64,000 nt of DNA from Ophiocordyceps camponoti-saundersi (nom. inval.) (GCA_003339415.1 PDHQ01000023.1:192408-256407), one strand, 5' to 3'. Positions 1-10,943 are shown, counted from the stretch's first letter. Made by a program: numbers and translations. The notes: generated from the letters alone by a model not told the origin.

Positions 1-1631
1 TACAGCACCCTCACAGTCGAGTTTCGAACAAAGACAGAGCCTTCCCTCCTTCACCAAGTGTATTGGTACAGAGTTGTCCTCGACGAAGGCAAGTCTCTAC
101 CTCAACTTCCTCTCACGAACTCGAAACTCATCAGCCTCAAAGCACACTTCATCCGTCGCACCAGCACAACCTTCAACCATGCCTGTGCTCATCTGGACGC
201 GAATTCTCGCTGGTGTCTAACCGGCACGCCCATCCAGAACAAACTATCCGACATCGGCGCCCTCTTCGCCTTCATCCGCGCCGAACCCTTCTCCAAGCTA
301 TCCGTCTTCCGCAAATGGATCGAGACGCCGTTCGAACAAGGCTTCCACGATCCAGCCCTCGTGCAAAAACGACTCATGATGCTTCTCGAGGCGTTATGTC
401 TCCGTCGAACGAAGAAGATCATCATGCTTCCTGCTTTACGACCGCGTCTGCGTAGACTTGACTTCTCGCCGGCTGAGAGGGAGCAGTACGAGAAGACGAG
501 GAATATCCTCATGCGTTATATCCGTCAGCAGGTGGGCGAGACGGAAAAGAGCTCCAAGTTTGGCCTGTTCCAGGCTAATATGCAGATGAGGATGCTCTGT
601 AACCACGGGACGTTTCAGAAGCAGTTTTCATGGAATCGGAAGAGCTATTATCGGGATGAAGGCGAGTGTGTCGTCGGTGCTCTGGGGCAGAATAGCGAAA
701 TCACCTGTTCTGTCTGTCACAACGCCATGCCTGTTCTCGGCTCGAGCCGGCTTGGGAATGGGTTTCGCGAGAGGTGCGCTCATGTGCTTTGCTCCGAGTG
801 TATCGAGGATTCGATCAGGTCGGGGAGTTACTCTCCGTCTTCGCAGCAGCATTGTCCTATATGTGTGAGATGGTGTCGGCGGGATAAGACTGGTGTGGAA
901 GCGACGGATGGGAATCCGATGGAGGATGATGACGACGATTACTTTAACACTGAGGGACATTCGACTAAGATTCAGGCCTTGATCGAAGACGTCAGAAAGG
1001 AGCTTTTGGTGAAGAAGAGGTGAAGAGAGTTTCCCTTTACCGTCAGAGAAAGCATTGCTATAAGCTGACACTTGGGGGAAACAGCATCATCTTTTCCTGC
1101 TGGAGTCGAACACTCCGCTTGTTGTCAAAGGAGTTGAAAAAGGTCGGCATATCGTCCTTTCTCATCGACAGCAACTGTCCTCTATCCCAACGACAGACGA
1201 TACTCGATCAGTTTGCCAAGGAGAGTGAAAAGCGAGTCCTCATGATGACTACCGGCACCGGAGCGTTTGGGTATGTCTCATCTGCTTCTTGACGAATGTA
1301 TCTTCTTCATGCTGATGGAAACCCTCCCCAAGATTGAACCTCACGTGCGCCAACCGCGTCTTCATCATGGAGCTGCAGTGGAACCCGGGCGTCGAGTACC
1401 AAGCCATTGCTCGGGCTATTCGACTGGGGCAGAACCAAGAGGTTCACGTAACACGCTACGTCATCAAGGACTCTGTCGAAGAGGTTTGCTTCTTGTTTCC
1501 CTTTCTTATCATTGATTCGTGTTGACGGCGTGTAGGAAATGATGTCTCAGCAGGAGTGGAAGAAACAGATTGCAGCTATTGGGTTCGAAGAGGTTCCTGA
1601 TACGATCCATCTTGGCACCGTAGCCTCTTGA
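1..1631 (+). CDS. SNF2-family ATPase/helicase with RING finger, 5' truncated by window edge
   Basis: The reading frame is open from base 1, so the N-terminal half lies outside the window. Inferred exons are 1-88, 143-1019, 1085-1270, 1333-1483 and 1536-1631. The first intron (89-142) has a GC-AG boundary (AG|GCAAGT); removing it restores the DEAH box of motif II (DEAHFIRR). SNF2 signatures follow: LTGTPIQN (motif III), a C3HC4 RING finger inserted at about nt 706-890 (CSVC ... CAHVLCSEC ... CPIC), then the C-terminal helicase lobe with [21 protein letters not shown] and [11 protein letters not shown] (motif VI). A RING between the two lobes is typical of the Rad5/Rad16/HLTF group, nuclear chromatin remodelers and ubiquitin ligases in DNA repair or silencing. 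The exact subfamily cannot be set without the N-terminus. Introns 2-4 are ordinary GT-AG introns of 52-65 nt, each restoring a conserved motif across the junction. Confidence 0.93.
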
Positions 1632-1723
1632 TAGGATATTTTTCCTCTTCGATGTTGAAAGATACCATGTTGTTTTTTAACGAGTGACTCTAGGAGGGAT
1701 AGGAGGCCCTCGAGAGTGCTATA

Positions 1724-1973
1724 ATTTGCTGTGAAGTAGGGCCTCCCAATCAAGAGCCGAGCGAGTGTCTCAGACTTGTTGAGAAGGAGGGATATCCAGC
1801 GTCAGCTTATGCAGGTGAGCCAGGCCGATGGGGCTTAAATTTGCTGTGAAGGAACAAATTCGACCATCAGGTGCCTAGATTTGCTGTGAAGGACGGCAGA
1901 CGCAGGGACATGCCGCGTCCATGCAAGTTTCCTCAAGGTACGCCAGATCAAGCGGGCTTAAAATTGCTGTGAA
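1724..1973 (+). repeat. Four dispersed copies of a TTTGCTGTGAAG-like motif
   Basis: The motif ATTTGCTGTGAAG occurs at about 1724-1736, 1839-1851 and 1879-1891, with a variant (AAATTGCTGTGAA) at 1962-1973. Two copies are preceded by GGGCTTAAA. Spacing is irregular (115, 40 and 83 bases), so this is not a tandem satellite. It lies just beyond the SNF2 gene stop and before the retroelement remnants. No function is assigned; it may be the internal repeat of a decayed element. Confidence 0.6.
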
Positions 1974-2979
1974 ACCGGACTCCCGCCCCAAAGGAGAATG
2001 GATCTGCCAAGGCGTCAAATTCTAGAAGAGATCTCCCCGGAACTGACCGAGATGAGGGCGTTGTGGATGATGTCATGGAATACGATCTGTACGCCCTGAC
2101 GCTGTCCTTGCACGAAATAGCAAGAGAAGAGTCTCTATCAACATTAGACAAGCCTTTAAGCCAAAGAAGAAGTTTTTGGTAGTAGAGGGAAGAGACAGAG
2201 GGGAAAAGGGATTTGTGGTATTGGCTGTATATGTATGTATGTATGCTTCAGCTTCTCTCTTCAGTTCCCATCTTCTCTTCAGAAAGACATATCCGGATCC
2301 CTCCAAGACCAGTCATGAAATCAGATAGTCTTCGCTTCGCGGGCGTTGACGGTCTAGAAAGATATTTCCGCCTCCTCGAGCCCTCAATCAGAGGGACGTA
2401 TCTTAATTACTCGGCCAGCTTCACCAAGGCATCCAACGAGCCTAGAGAGGAAAAACCGGGCTTGCGGTAGAACGGCCTGGAAACCTAGTCATTGGCCCTG
2501 TCCTCCCGACTGGGGGTGCCATTGGGACTGGTTGAGCCCTCGTGCACCCTCTTCCACCATCATGGGCGCATCTCCTGTCCCTTCCCTCGCCCCCGGCTCC
2601 CTCGCCGTGGGCGTCATCATCTTTTGACGAGGACAGAAGGACACCCCAAGGGAACAGAAAAAGAGCCCCAAAGAAGGGGAAGAAAAGGGGTAATTCCGTG
2701 TAATTCGTGTAATTCAAGACGTGGATTTCACAGAGGCTAGGAAAAACCCTCCTAATACAGGTAAAACCCCCCGCTGCATAGGAGAAACGCGACCGGCACG
2801 GGGCCGGCATGGGTGCTCTTCGCGTGCAGAAAAAGTGGCCGGCGGCCACGGTGGTAATAGTACTTTATGTGTAGTGAAGGTAGTCTAGATTCGGAGTCGG
2901 GTGAGCGGCTAGTGGAATAAATAATAAGGGTTTATCGCCGATGAGCGACTATTATATGTCCGTATCGGGGCCGTGGCCC
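1974..2979. other. Gene-free stretch
   Basis: Short overlapping frames occur on both strands but none has a recognisable domain, splice structure or translation context. A short ATGT tetranucleotide run lies near 2229-2244. The right part (about 2840-2979) may be the 3' untranslated part of the LINE remnant next to it. Confidence 0.5.
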
Positions 2980-3265
2980 CCCGCCTCCCGTTCCTCTTGA
3001 AGTGAGATAGCTAGGTTAAACTAACGGAGTCTTCGTAGTGATAGAAACTATCGTGTGAGTCGTGCGGCGGATCGGGGGTCGTCGAGTGCGGCGGAGAGAT
3101 CCCTCTGGTCCCGCATCGGGCGCTGGTTGGCATCGAGCAGCGGCCTGTCTCTGTGAGTATACGTGCAGTCAAGGAAGATATGCGGGATTGTTTCGTCGCC
3201 GCCGTTGCATGGGCACCGTCTCGACACCACCCCGGGTACCCTGCGGGCAAAGTTGATAATATAAG
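2980..3265 (-). mobile_element. LINE (non-LTR retrotransposon) C-terminal remnant
   Basis: On the minus strand the frame contains CPCNGGDETIPHIFLDC, the CCHC-type cysteine/histidine signature at the C-terminus of many fungal LINE reverse-transcriptase polyproteins (Tad/I-like). It is followed by an arginine-rich tail interrupted by a TAG where these elements usually carry a tryptophan, then by a readable residual frame. A TGG to TAG change is what repeat-induced point mutation (RIP) would produce. Only the last 90 or so codons are recognisable; the rest of the element is missing or too mutated. Clade assignment is by motif only. Confidence 0.65.
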
Positions 3266-3340
3266 TATCAACTTTTAATGCTTAATTGATATATAGCAGG
3301 TGATTTTGCTTCTTATTCTGCCGGCCATATTAACTGTGTA

Positions 3341-4315
3341 TTAGTAGGGAAGAGCGTTCCGGCTTAGCAGGTCCGGGTTGAGGTATCCCCTTGTTTGCTC
3401 CCGCGTAGTAGGATATGTTTGAGGTCCGTGATTCAAAAGGATAAACTGCTGTGACGTCGGCACTTTGAAGTAAAGTACGCCCTGGTCGTACATATGCATC
3501 ACCATGGCGATGTGTTCTTGGTGATATTTTTTGATCAGTCGCTTTGTATGTACAGTTCCTTCTTTGTTGCTTCGTTTAGGGATCCTGAGAGGGTCCTGTG
3601 TGTTTCCAGTGGTTTTAACAGTGTTGTTCGGACTCCCAGATTCGTTGAGCCAGCGATGCAATTCCCTGCCGGTCCAAAGTGTCCGGTTGATGCTGTTCCA
3701 GGATTTTTGCTCGTAGTTGAGGGAGCCACCGGGAGAAGTAATCGAGGGCGAGTTCATTTGAGTTGTAGAGCTGCTGTTGATGTTGAATCCAAGCAAACGA
3801 AGTCCACCGCGAATACTGGAGCAGAAATTCCTCAAAGCCCTAGAGGTGACACACAGCTTATACCTTGTTTCAAAATTAATCCTTATTCCAGTCACACCAT
3901 ATTTCCTGCCCGTTGTCCTGCGTATGTACGCAATTAAATCCCACCTCCTGTAGCAATGGTGGTAACCATGAAGATCTCAGTATGATGGTCACCGGTAATA
4001 AAAGGCAAAGCAAGCCTTGTCATGAATCTATCCATTTCGATAGTGACCGATTGGCGAGGGCGGTCCGACCAAGAATTCATGAAAGATGTAAGGAACTCTG
4101 TTGCGTATCCACGGAGCCAATACTAGAAGTAATCCAGGGCGAGTTCCTTTGTTTTAATGCAGGCCAGTTGCCAACGAGACGGGCTTGATCCTCTGCCGAT
4201 AACCCGTGTTTATATGACCCCCAGCAAGTACGGAGGTCGGGATGCATGTTATCGAGGGCCTTCCGGATTTTGTTCTTATCCTTACGGTAAATATCGGTCA
4301 CAGCCGATAGCACAG
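3341..4315 (-). mobile_element. Decayed ORF region, possibly of a mobile element
   Basis: Two minus-strand frames (3341-3895 and 4077-4313) are separated by stops and a frame change, but together give a fairly continuous protein-like stretch. No diagnostic motif (protease, reverse transcriptase, integrase or transposase) can be seen, so the family is unknown. Position between a LINE fragment and a chromodomain retroelement fragment, plus the stop codons, suggests an inactivated element rather than a host gene. Confidence 0.3.
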
Positions 4316-5389
4316 TGGAAGGAACAACGAGGACATGAACGGATAAGTGAATAGATGCGTGCCCGTTGCTCCCGCCAAACTGGCAACGGCTTCTCGGGCG
4401 GCATTGATGGCGGAGGCAGCGACCACAGCGACCCCCACGGTAACTTCGACCCTATTATCGCGTATCCGCCATCTGCCTCACGGATCAGCCGGCTTGGTGA
4501 TATAGCCGGCGTGCCCCGTCTGACGCCTGCGGCGAGAATTCGACGACGGCGGCGGCGGCCTCCTCATTTAATGCCTCTTCGGCAAGGCGGTCAGAAGATT
4601 TTTGAGTGGCGATGATGGCGGCGGCAGTGACCGCAGAGAATCCTGCGGACTGAACGTGCCAAGAACAGCAAAAGCTCCAAAGGCACACTCTCAGATGTTT
4701 TCGTGTATGGATGCATCCTACAGCGTTGCATCGCTTGAGATCCGTAGCGGTCCCTTCTCTGCGGATGACTTGTTGTACAGTCCCTGGCCTGATCGGGGAT
4801 GCCAGCCACTGCGACTGGTCGAATCTCTTCATGTCCTTGTCAACCACCATGGGGGCCGAGCCTGCCTGCCACGCCTTGTGTTCAACAACCTTGAACGATT
4901 GGGGTGGTGCAATCATTTGATCGACTTGAGAAGAAACTTACCACAAACTGCTTTTCTCCGGCTGTTCGGATAGATTGCAAAGCAATCTTCTGTCTCTTCT
5001 ATGTCTTCACCTCTTAGAACCACCCCGTTGATAGCGTCAACGGCGATGATCTCTAGAAAATGAACCTGCTTTCGACAGATGAGAGGACTTTCTCATCTCC
5101 CAAACACAGAGCAACGAGTATTATTAGTAGCGTAAAGAATAGCTGCTTTAAGTTGAAAAGCAGCATCCAGCATATAATAGGTCGAGTTCCATCTAGTATG
5201 TGCCGGGGGATTCGTCCAATCTTGGCTGCTGGAGTAGTTCCGACGGTCAGAGGCCCTGTAAGAGCTATAGCAGGGGGGGAAAGTAGTATAAGAAATAAAA
5301 AATGAAAAAAAAAAATACTTACTAGTCCCGGTGCAAGATTTGTATGCTGAGCTTTAGTTTCGTATTTCAGGTATAAGTTGTTTAGTTTA
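4316..5389. other. Gene-free stretch within the element graveyard
   Basis: Frames are short on both strands and none shows a conserved domain. I see no terminal repeats or tRNA signatures. Confidence 0.45.
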
Positions 5390-5770
5390 TATACCTGATA
5401 GATATATAGAACCGGCAGCGGGCGGAGTATCGCTAGGCTCAGGGCGGGTATACTCCTCCAAGACCTTCTTCCGTGCACCGCGTGTCTTCGCCATGCGTTG
5501 GTGCACGTGGGCTCTCTCGGCTTCGAACTCGGCAATCAGTTCGGGAGCCTGGATTGCGGCTGCGTCTTCTCACTGGTTGTAGTTCGATGACCAGCCTTTC
5601 CAGATAACGAGGTACTGTTTACGGGCTTTGCCGCGTCCCCTCTTGTACCTTCCAACGTCGAGGATACGTTCCACCTCATGGAACTCTGGTTCGCTCTCCA
5701 CCACGGTGTTTAGTCTTGGTCGTTTCTCCGGCTCGTCGGCGAGATCGAGCTGTGCCACCGATACCATAGG
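5390..5770 (-). mobile_element. Ty3/gypsy chromodomain remnant (3' end of pol)
   Basis: The minus strand encodes a chromodomain: EVERILDVGRYKRGRGKAR followed by QYLVIWKGW, then a broken frame that resumes with a typical element tail (about 5395-5560). A chromodomain at the C-terminus of integrase marks chromoviruses of the Ty3/gypsy superfamily. A stop replaces the expected SYNSWEP-type continuation after the WKGW motif, so the copy is dead. It shares orientation with the reverse transcriptase fragment at 6240-6600, but the intervening integrase core is not recognisable. Confidence 0.75.
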
Positions 5771-6239
5771 GTGGATGTTGAGGGAACCGTCTAGGTCCAG
5801 TCGATACTGATGGATATATAGAAGGGCTTCTGAGGCTCTTGTGTAAAGTTGGCCCTGTAGCCTTATCGAAGGCTTAAGAAAAATTTGGGATAATTTTCTT
5901 AAATCGTTAAGGGTCTCCCATTCGGCTCCGGATACATCAGCCTTTTTTTAGTTCCAGCGGCGGTATGGTGTGTAGAGCCTACAGCTCGGAGTGGTCATGT
6001 TTGACAATAACTCGGAGCAAAGAGCAGAACAAGAAGTGTTAGTAGTTAAAAGGAAGTTAATCAGAAGATTGGTCTGTGGCAAAGGACCGCGTGTGTTTTC
6101 CGAAGCCCACGCGTACGAGTCCCCTAGTCGCGTGAGTATGAAAAGTCGACTGGGAACCATGAAACAGAGGCGACTTGAGCCTGGGGAGACATCGCAGATT
6201 GTCGAATTGAGAAGAATGCTGTAGCTGAAACTCTGGCTG

Positions 6240-6600
6240 TGTGTACTGATCAGAGACATCGGAAGCCACCGATATGATAGAAGTACCAGCAATCTGGCCT
6301 TCCATCAACAGAGCAATAGAGATAGTAAGGGATGATGATACCCAGGGCATCCACCTGGAATCCGAGGAGTTGCACTGATGGTATCCTAGAAACGACTTGG
6401 GACCAGGAAGCGTCACGTTTCGTTCGGCAAAGATGCGGAAGGCTTGTCGGAGGTGCTTCCTCGGCGGTGTCCGAGAAGATTACTATGTCGTCGATGTATG
6501 CGGCGGCGAAGTCGGGAATGCCGTTAAACTCAATGCAGCCTAACTTCATCAGCATGCGGTTGTATGTAAAGACCCTTGTGTTCTGCGAGGCGCTCCGTCA
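6240..6600 (-). mobile_element. Reverse transcriptase fragment of an LTR-type retroelement
   Basis: A minus-strand frame carries FAAAYIDDIVIFSDTAEE, the YxDD catalytic box of reverse transcriptase, followed by VQLLGFQVDALGI, the next conserved block in Ty3/gypsy enzymes. The frame is then lost. Same strand and correct order relative to the downstream chromodomain suggest one internally deleted, mutated element spanning about 5.4-6.6 kb. No LTRs were identified. Confidence 0.75.
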
Positions 6601-7306
6601 CAGCCCGGCATGCACTGACATGCGTGACTTTGCTCCGCTCTGCCTCCGCCGGGGATCATCGTCTTACCAATCTTGGTAACTACCAGTTCGGAAACCGTCA
6701 TCCGGTCTTCGTCTCACGGGAATTGCTTTCGACGTTGTTGTTATTATGTATTATTGATTATACGCTAGTGGCCTATAAGGGCATCTGGTTTTCGACATTT
6801 TGCTCCTTGGTAGTCGATGAAGAAGGTAGGTAGTTTCTTCGTCCTCTTGAGGCCAAGATTTGTTGAACTCATCGCACGAAGATACTGTTTTTTTTACTCG
6901 TGTCAACTAAGCGGGCTCACAGCTTCACAGGTCAAGGAAGGCGATCGTGGCTAGCAGCCACGAATGCAGGGTCCTGATAACCAGGCACCATTGACAGGCT
7001 TTGCAGTCCGGATACATGATGATGAATTAATTAAGGGAATTGAGGGAAGTGATGATGATGATAATGATTATAATGATGATATTGTTGAAAAGAGGAAAAA
7101 AGGGGGGATTGTGTTTAGTGGGTGCCTGAGTAGTGAGAAGTAATTGAGAGTAGATAGTTAAATAAGCTGATAGTTTAACGAATAATTAGGTGAGGGTTGT
7201 AAAGAAGCAAGTTTAAAAAGGCCTTAGCCCATCGTCGTTGCGATTTAAGAGCTCCCGTCGTTAAGGGGAGGATGATCCTTAGGAGGAGCCTCATGGTGAG
7301 ACTGGG
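6601..7306. other. Gene-free stretch before MBF1
   Basis: No supported gene. It contains AT-rich sequence with GATGAT/ATAATG runs near 7015-7085. Confidence 0.45.
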
Positions 7307-7473
7307 TGACTCATTTGAAGGAAGAAAAAGAAAGTGCAGAAAATGTGCGAGAGGGCGGCAGAAGAAGGGAGCGGAGAGTGGGAGAGAGACGGCAGCCCAG
7401 CCCTAGATGATAAGGACAGATGACAAAGCCAGGGTTTACTCATGACTCATCCATCTGACTTTGGCAGTGACTC
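7307..7473 (+). promoter_or_regulatory. Candidate Gcn4/CPC1 sites upstream of MBF1
   Basis: Two perfect TGACTCA heptamers (7307-7313 and 7443-7449) and one TGACTCG (7467-7473) lie 160-325 bases upstream of the MBF1 start. TGACTCA is the consensus bound by the bZIP amino-acid-starvation activator (Gcn4 in yeast, CPC-1/CpcA in filamentous fungi). MBF1 is itself the known coactivator bridging Gcn4 to TBP. Functional use is inference. Confidence 0.4.
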
Positions 7474-7497
7474 GGACTCGGACTCGGACTCGGACTC
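7468..7497 (+). repeat. Short GACTCG hexanucleotide tandem repeat
   Basis: About five copies of a GACTCG unit follow directly on the TGACTCG site in the MBF1 upstream region. The array could add weak bZIP half-sites. Confidence 0.8.
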
Positions 7498-7630
7498 AAC
7501 CTTGGACACTTGACAGCATACCATTTACCGTCCATCAAATCCTATCTCATCCGCCAACCTCGTCCTGTTCAGACCGCTAAGACCTCCAGAAAACTTGCCT
7601 TGCTACATATAATCACACAAAAAGATCAAG

Positions 7631-8169
7631 ATGGCCGAGAACTGGGACTCCGTCACCAAGATCGGCGCCAAAGTGCGCGGTCCCGGCGCCAGCGACCGAG
7701 AGACGGTGATCCGAGGCAAAAGCGCTCTCAACGCTGCCCAGCGAAGCGGAGGCGTCGTCGCCACGGAAAAGAAGTACTCGTCTGCCAACGCGGTAAGGGA
7801 CTACTGAGAAGAGGGGAATAAACATGTCCCGTCATCGGCTGAGTCAAGGACACATGAAAAAAACAGGCCGGCAGCTCGACCGAAGGCCAACGCATGACAA
7901 AAGTCGACCGATCCGACGACATCATCAAGCCAAACACAGTCGGAAAGGTAGTCGGAGACGCCATCTCGGCGGCGCGGCAGAAAATGGAGCCCAAGATGAC
8001 GCAAAAGGACCTCGCCACCCGCTGCAACACCACCCAGTCCATCATCGCCGACTTCGAGCGGGGATCCGCCACTCCGGACCAAAAGGTTCTCAGTGCCATG
8101 GAGCGGGTCCTCAAGGTGAAGCTGCGGGGGAACGATATAGGCGCGCCGCGCTTCCCGCCTAAGAAGTGA
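7631..8169 (+). CDS. MBF1: Multiprotein-bridging factor 1
   Basis: Exons are 7631-7792 and 7867-8169, joined by a 74-nt GT-AG intron, giving 154 residues, the usual fungal length. The N-terminal half is the MBF1 domain (starts [12 protein letters not shown]); after the junction come [11 protein letters not shown] and a C-terminal helix-turn-helix ([21 protein letters not shown]), ending in [12 protein letters not shown], all hallmarks of the family. MBF1 is a small nuclear/cytoplasmic coactivator linking bZIP activators such as Gcn4 to TBP, and it also acts at collided ribosomes to prevent frameshifting. The start is the only ATG that yields the conserved N-terminus. TGACTCA elements upstream fit control by the same bZIP factor it serves. 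Confidence 0.97.
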
Positions 8170-8642
8170 GCCGTTTTTCAACGGTGACGGGATGTTGGGC
8201 ATGGGAAAGAAGGGATTCATTGGCGGCTGGGTGTTTTTGTGTTATTTCGGCATTGATATCAGTGAAACGAATAGGCTGGCAATTATGAGGGAGAGATAGA
8301 GTGCGATGAAGACGAAAAGCTAAGCAAAGGGTATGAGGCGTCTTCAAGATAGAGTGTGGATTTCTTCCTCCTTTGGTGTTCCTTCAACATGTTTTCCCGT
8401 TCAAGCATAAATAGCTAGTATCTTTCTCTTCTACCCGGCGTTTGCTGGCCGTCACATGGTCATCTCCGTCTTTGAAAAGTCTGCCACCCGGCAGCGCATT
8501 TCTTTCAACTCACCAGGCTATCGACAACCCCGACCTCAAGCCACATTCAGGTCATTGAACCCATTCCAAGGCTTCACAAGGCCGCCAGCAGTTCAACAAC
8601 CATCGACGCCCAACCAAGGAAGCAAAACACGCACCAAGCAAC

Positions 8643-9245
8643 ATGGCAAACGGCCGATCAGTAAAGTCCATCGTCGCCTGGCTCGAGTCACCGAAAGAGA
8701 GCACCTTTCCGTCAACGGCATCAATCAGAAGCAACAGCGGAAACGTAGGGCGAAATCCCTCCTGGACAGACTATCACGCTCGCGGTGGAGGCGCCATCTT
8801 CCCTTCCCGCTCGGGCGAAGTAGGCGATGACGAAGACGACTCGTTGACGACGCTCAACTACAAGAGCTTCTTCGGACAGAAGCCGTTGGGACGATGCCTC
8901 GACGGCGTCGAAGAGGACCTCTCCAAGCTCTCTCTCGAAGACGTCATCGCCCGGTCGGGAAAAACGGAAAGGGCTGTCGTCTGCATCGATCGCGGCGACA
9001 AGATTGTTGGGAACGCCGTGCCCAAGAGAGAGGTGCAAAAGGGCGTTGTCGTTGAGGATGGCCGGCGTTCGAGCGAGCGGGGTGGCGAGGCGTTTTAGAA
9101 TGACGTCCGCTCTTACCTGCGTATCTCGGATGATGAGCTTGATAGGTCGGTTGCCCAGCGACCTGCTCGACGATCTAGACTGACGATTGGTGCTGGTGGT
9201 CAGCCGCGTGGAGGAGCTGTCGTGAAGGGGAACAGGGGTCAGTAA
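8643..9245 (+). CDS. Conserved hypothetical protein
   Basis: The ATG at 8643 opens a frame beginning MANGRSVKSIVAWLE. Read straight through it ends at 9098 (151 residues). The TAG there is also a good splice acceptor (CGTTTTAG), and the same frame continues with coding-like sequence (NDVRSYLRISDDELDR, then SRLTIGAGGQPRG) to a TAA at 9243-9245. A likely model is 8643-9032 and 9099-9245 with a 66-nt intron, giving about 178 residues. A middle block, LTTLNYKSFFGQKPLGRCLD, resembles what I recall from uncharacterised Sordariomycete proteins. There is no signal peptide, membrane segment or known catalytic motif. A competing 187-codon frame on the other strand has no recognisable features. The function is unknown. 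Confidence 0.6.
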
Positions 9246-9581
9246 AGGTGCTACCGTGATGTCTTGGTTCGACCTCCAAACCACGACTCTCAGTGCAGGA
9301 CATGTCTTGTTTGCCGACTTGGGATAACGAGGACTGATTCTAAGGGTTGGATGACCGCAGGACGATGGACTTCAGTATCTTGTCATTGGTTCTTCACAAT
9401 ACTTTCTTACGACAGCCAGCGTGTATCCTAGGGTCAAACAGCTTGCCGCAGAGGAAAATCGGCGGCTTGCGTCTGTCCACCACAACTAGACCGTCCTAGT
9501 CTAACAGGGTTCTCTCTGATCCCCTTTAAGTGTCCACTTCATAAATACATGTGCATGTCCATCGGCTCATCCCCGTCAGAC

Positions 9582-10674
9582 TCATGAGGCGACCTTGGGG
9601 CTATACTTGGCCGCCACCTTGTCAAACAGCTCGCTCTTTTCCTTGAGGTCGACGACCAAGGCGTGATCCGGACCAGCCTTCCTCAGAGACCTGTTGTAAG
9701 ATGACATATTCAGCAAGTGTGCCCTATACAGCAACCTAGATAGATACTTACGCGGCAAGTTCAGATGGGTCGCTCCCGGAAATCGTCTTGAGAACCAGCA
9801 TGTTGGCAATGGCCTCGACGTATTCGGGATCCTTTTTCAGCGCTTGCTCTAGCGCTACTTGAGCCTCCTCCAGCCGGCCGAGGTGCAGCTCGCAGACGGC
9901 TTGGGAGACGAGACTGCGGATGGACGCCGTGGCAGGGGCTTGGGCCAGCTCCTCATACACATAAAAGGCCTGTTGGTACTTTTCACCGCCCTAGCATCAT
10001 AGAAAAGAGTACAGAGTCAGAATGCTGTCGTTCGTGTGAGGATAGAGGGGGAGAAAGTGGGCTCACAAGGCGCAACCCGACCCAAGACTCGGCGAGGTTC
10101 ACCAAAAGACTGTCCTGAGCCCATCTCCGAGCGGCGGTAGCCTCCTTCAGCGCGAGATCGGATCGATTTTGCTGCAGCTGAATCTGCACAATCAAGGCGA
10201 CGGCCTCAACTGCGAAGAGAAAGGAGGGGGGAAAGTCAGTTGCTAAGACCGAGATAAGAAAGTCCGATGATGAGACTCACGACTCGACTGATGTTGCGAA
10301 AGCAGAGCAAGCGCCTCTTCTGATTTACCCGCAGCTTGCAGCACCGTCCCGCCGAGGACTTGAACGGTAGCGTTATCCGCCGAGGCCGCAGCCAACTTTT
10401 CGATCCGCTGCACTGCCGCAGACGTTTTCCCTAGCGCAAGCTCTGCCAGCCCGGCGACGGCTTCGAGTTCCGGCTCCGACTCAGACTTGGCCTCTGCAAG
10501 CACCTCGTCGGCCTGGCCCAAGGCGATTTGAGCGCGAAGCTGCAGCACCCGTGCCGGAAGCGCGTTGTCGGGCGACAAGGCTGAGGTGTAGAAATCGACT
10601 ACTTCTTGGTATTGGCCTTGGTGGAAGTGGTTGTGTAGATTGATGAGCTCGCCCTCGGCCGAGTAGGGATCCAT
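9582..10674 (-). CDS. SEC28: Coatomer subunit epsilon (epsilon-COP)
   Basis: Four exons on the minus strand: 10674-10281, 10209-10067, 9990-9752 and 9690-9582, with introns of 71, 76 and 61 nt and all phases consistent, giving 294 residues. The start MDPYSAEGELINLHNHFHQG is the conserved epsilon-COP N-terminus. The rest is a run of TPR-like helices, including SLVSQAVCELHLGRLEEAQ and ALEQALKKDPEYVEAIAN, typical of the family. Epsilon-COP stabilises alpha-COP within the COPI coat that drives retrograde Golgi-to-ER vesicle transport. The gene is divergent from the eL42 gene with 269 bases between the two ATGs. Confidence 0.96.
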
Positions 10675-10943
10675 GATGGCTTCCGGTGTATGAATGTAGC
10701 TGTTATCGTGGACAGATGGAGCAGTTGGCTTTGCTTCGACGACGATACGTTGAACTTGTCCTGAAGATGTGGCGCAGGAACTGTCGAGGCCGTGGCTGAC
10801 AGCTTTCCTCCCCCACCTATACGCCACACTGCCTAATCGGGTTTGGCGTCGACCCTAGACGCCCACAAAGCGAAAATCCGCCGGAAATCCTGTTCGAAAC
10901 GACGACCATCATCAAAAAGCCATCCATCCGCAACGTCGTCAAG
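10675..10943. promoter_or_regulatory. Short divergent promoter region between epsilon-COP and eL42
   Basis: Only 269 bases separate the two start codons, so both 5' untranslated regions and core promoters must fit here. No clear TATA box is visible, in contrast to the secreted-protein genes elsewhere in the window. Confidence 0.5.

Noticed and set aside
8721..9284. 187-codon minus-strand frame opposite the conserved hypothetical gene
   Set aside because: No recognisable motif; the plus-strand frame has the more convincing conserved-looking blocks.
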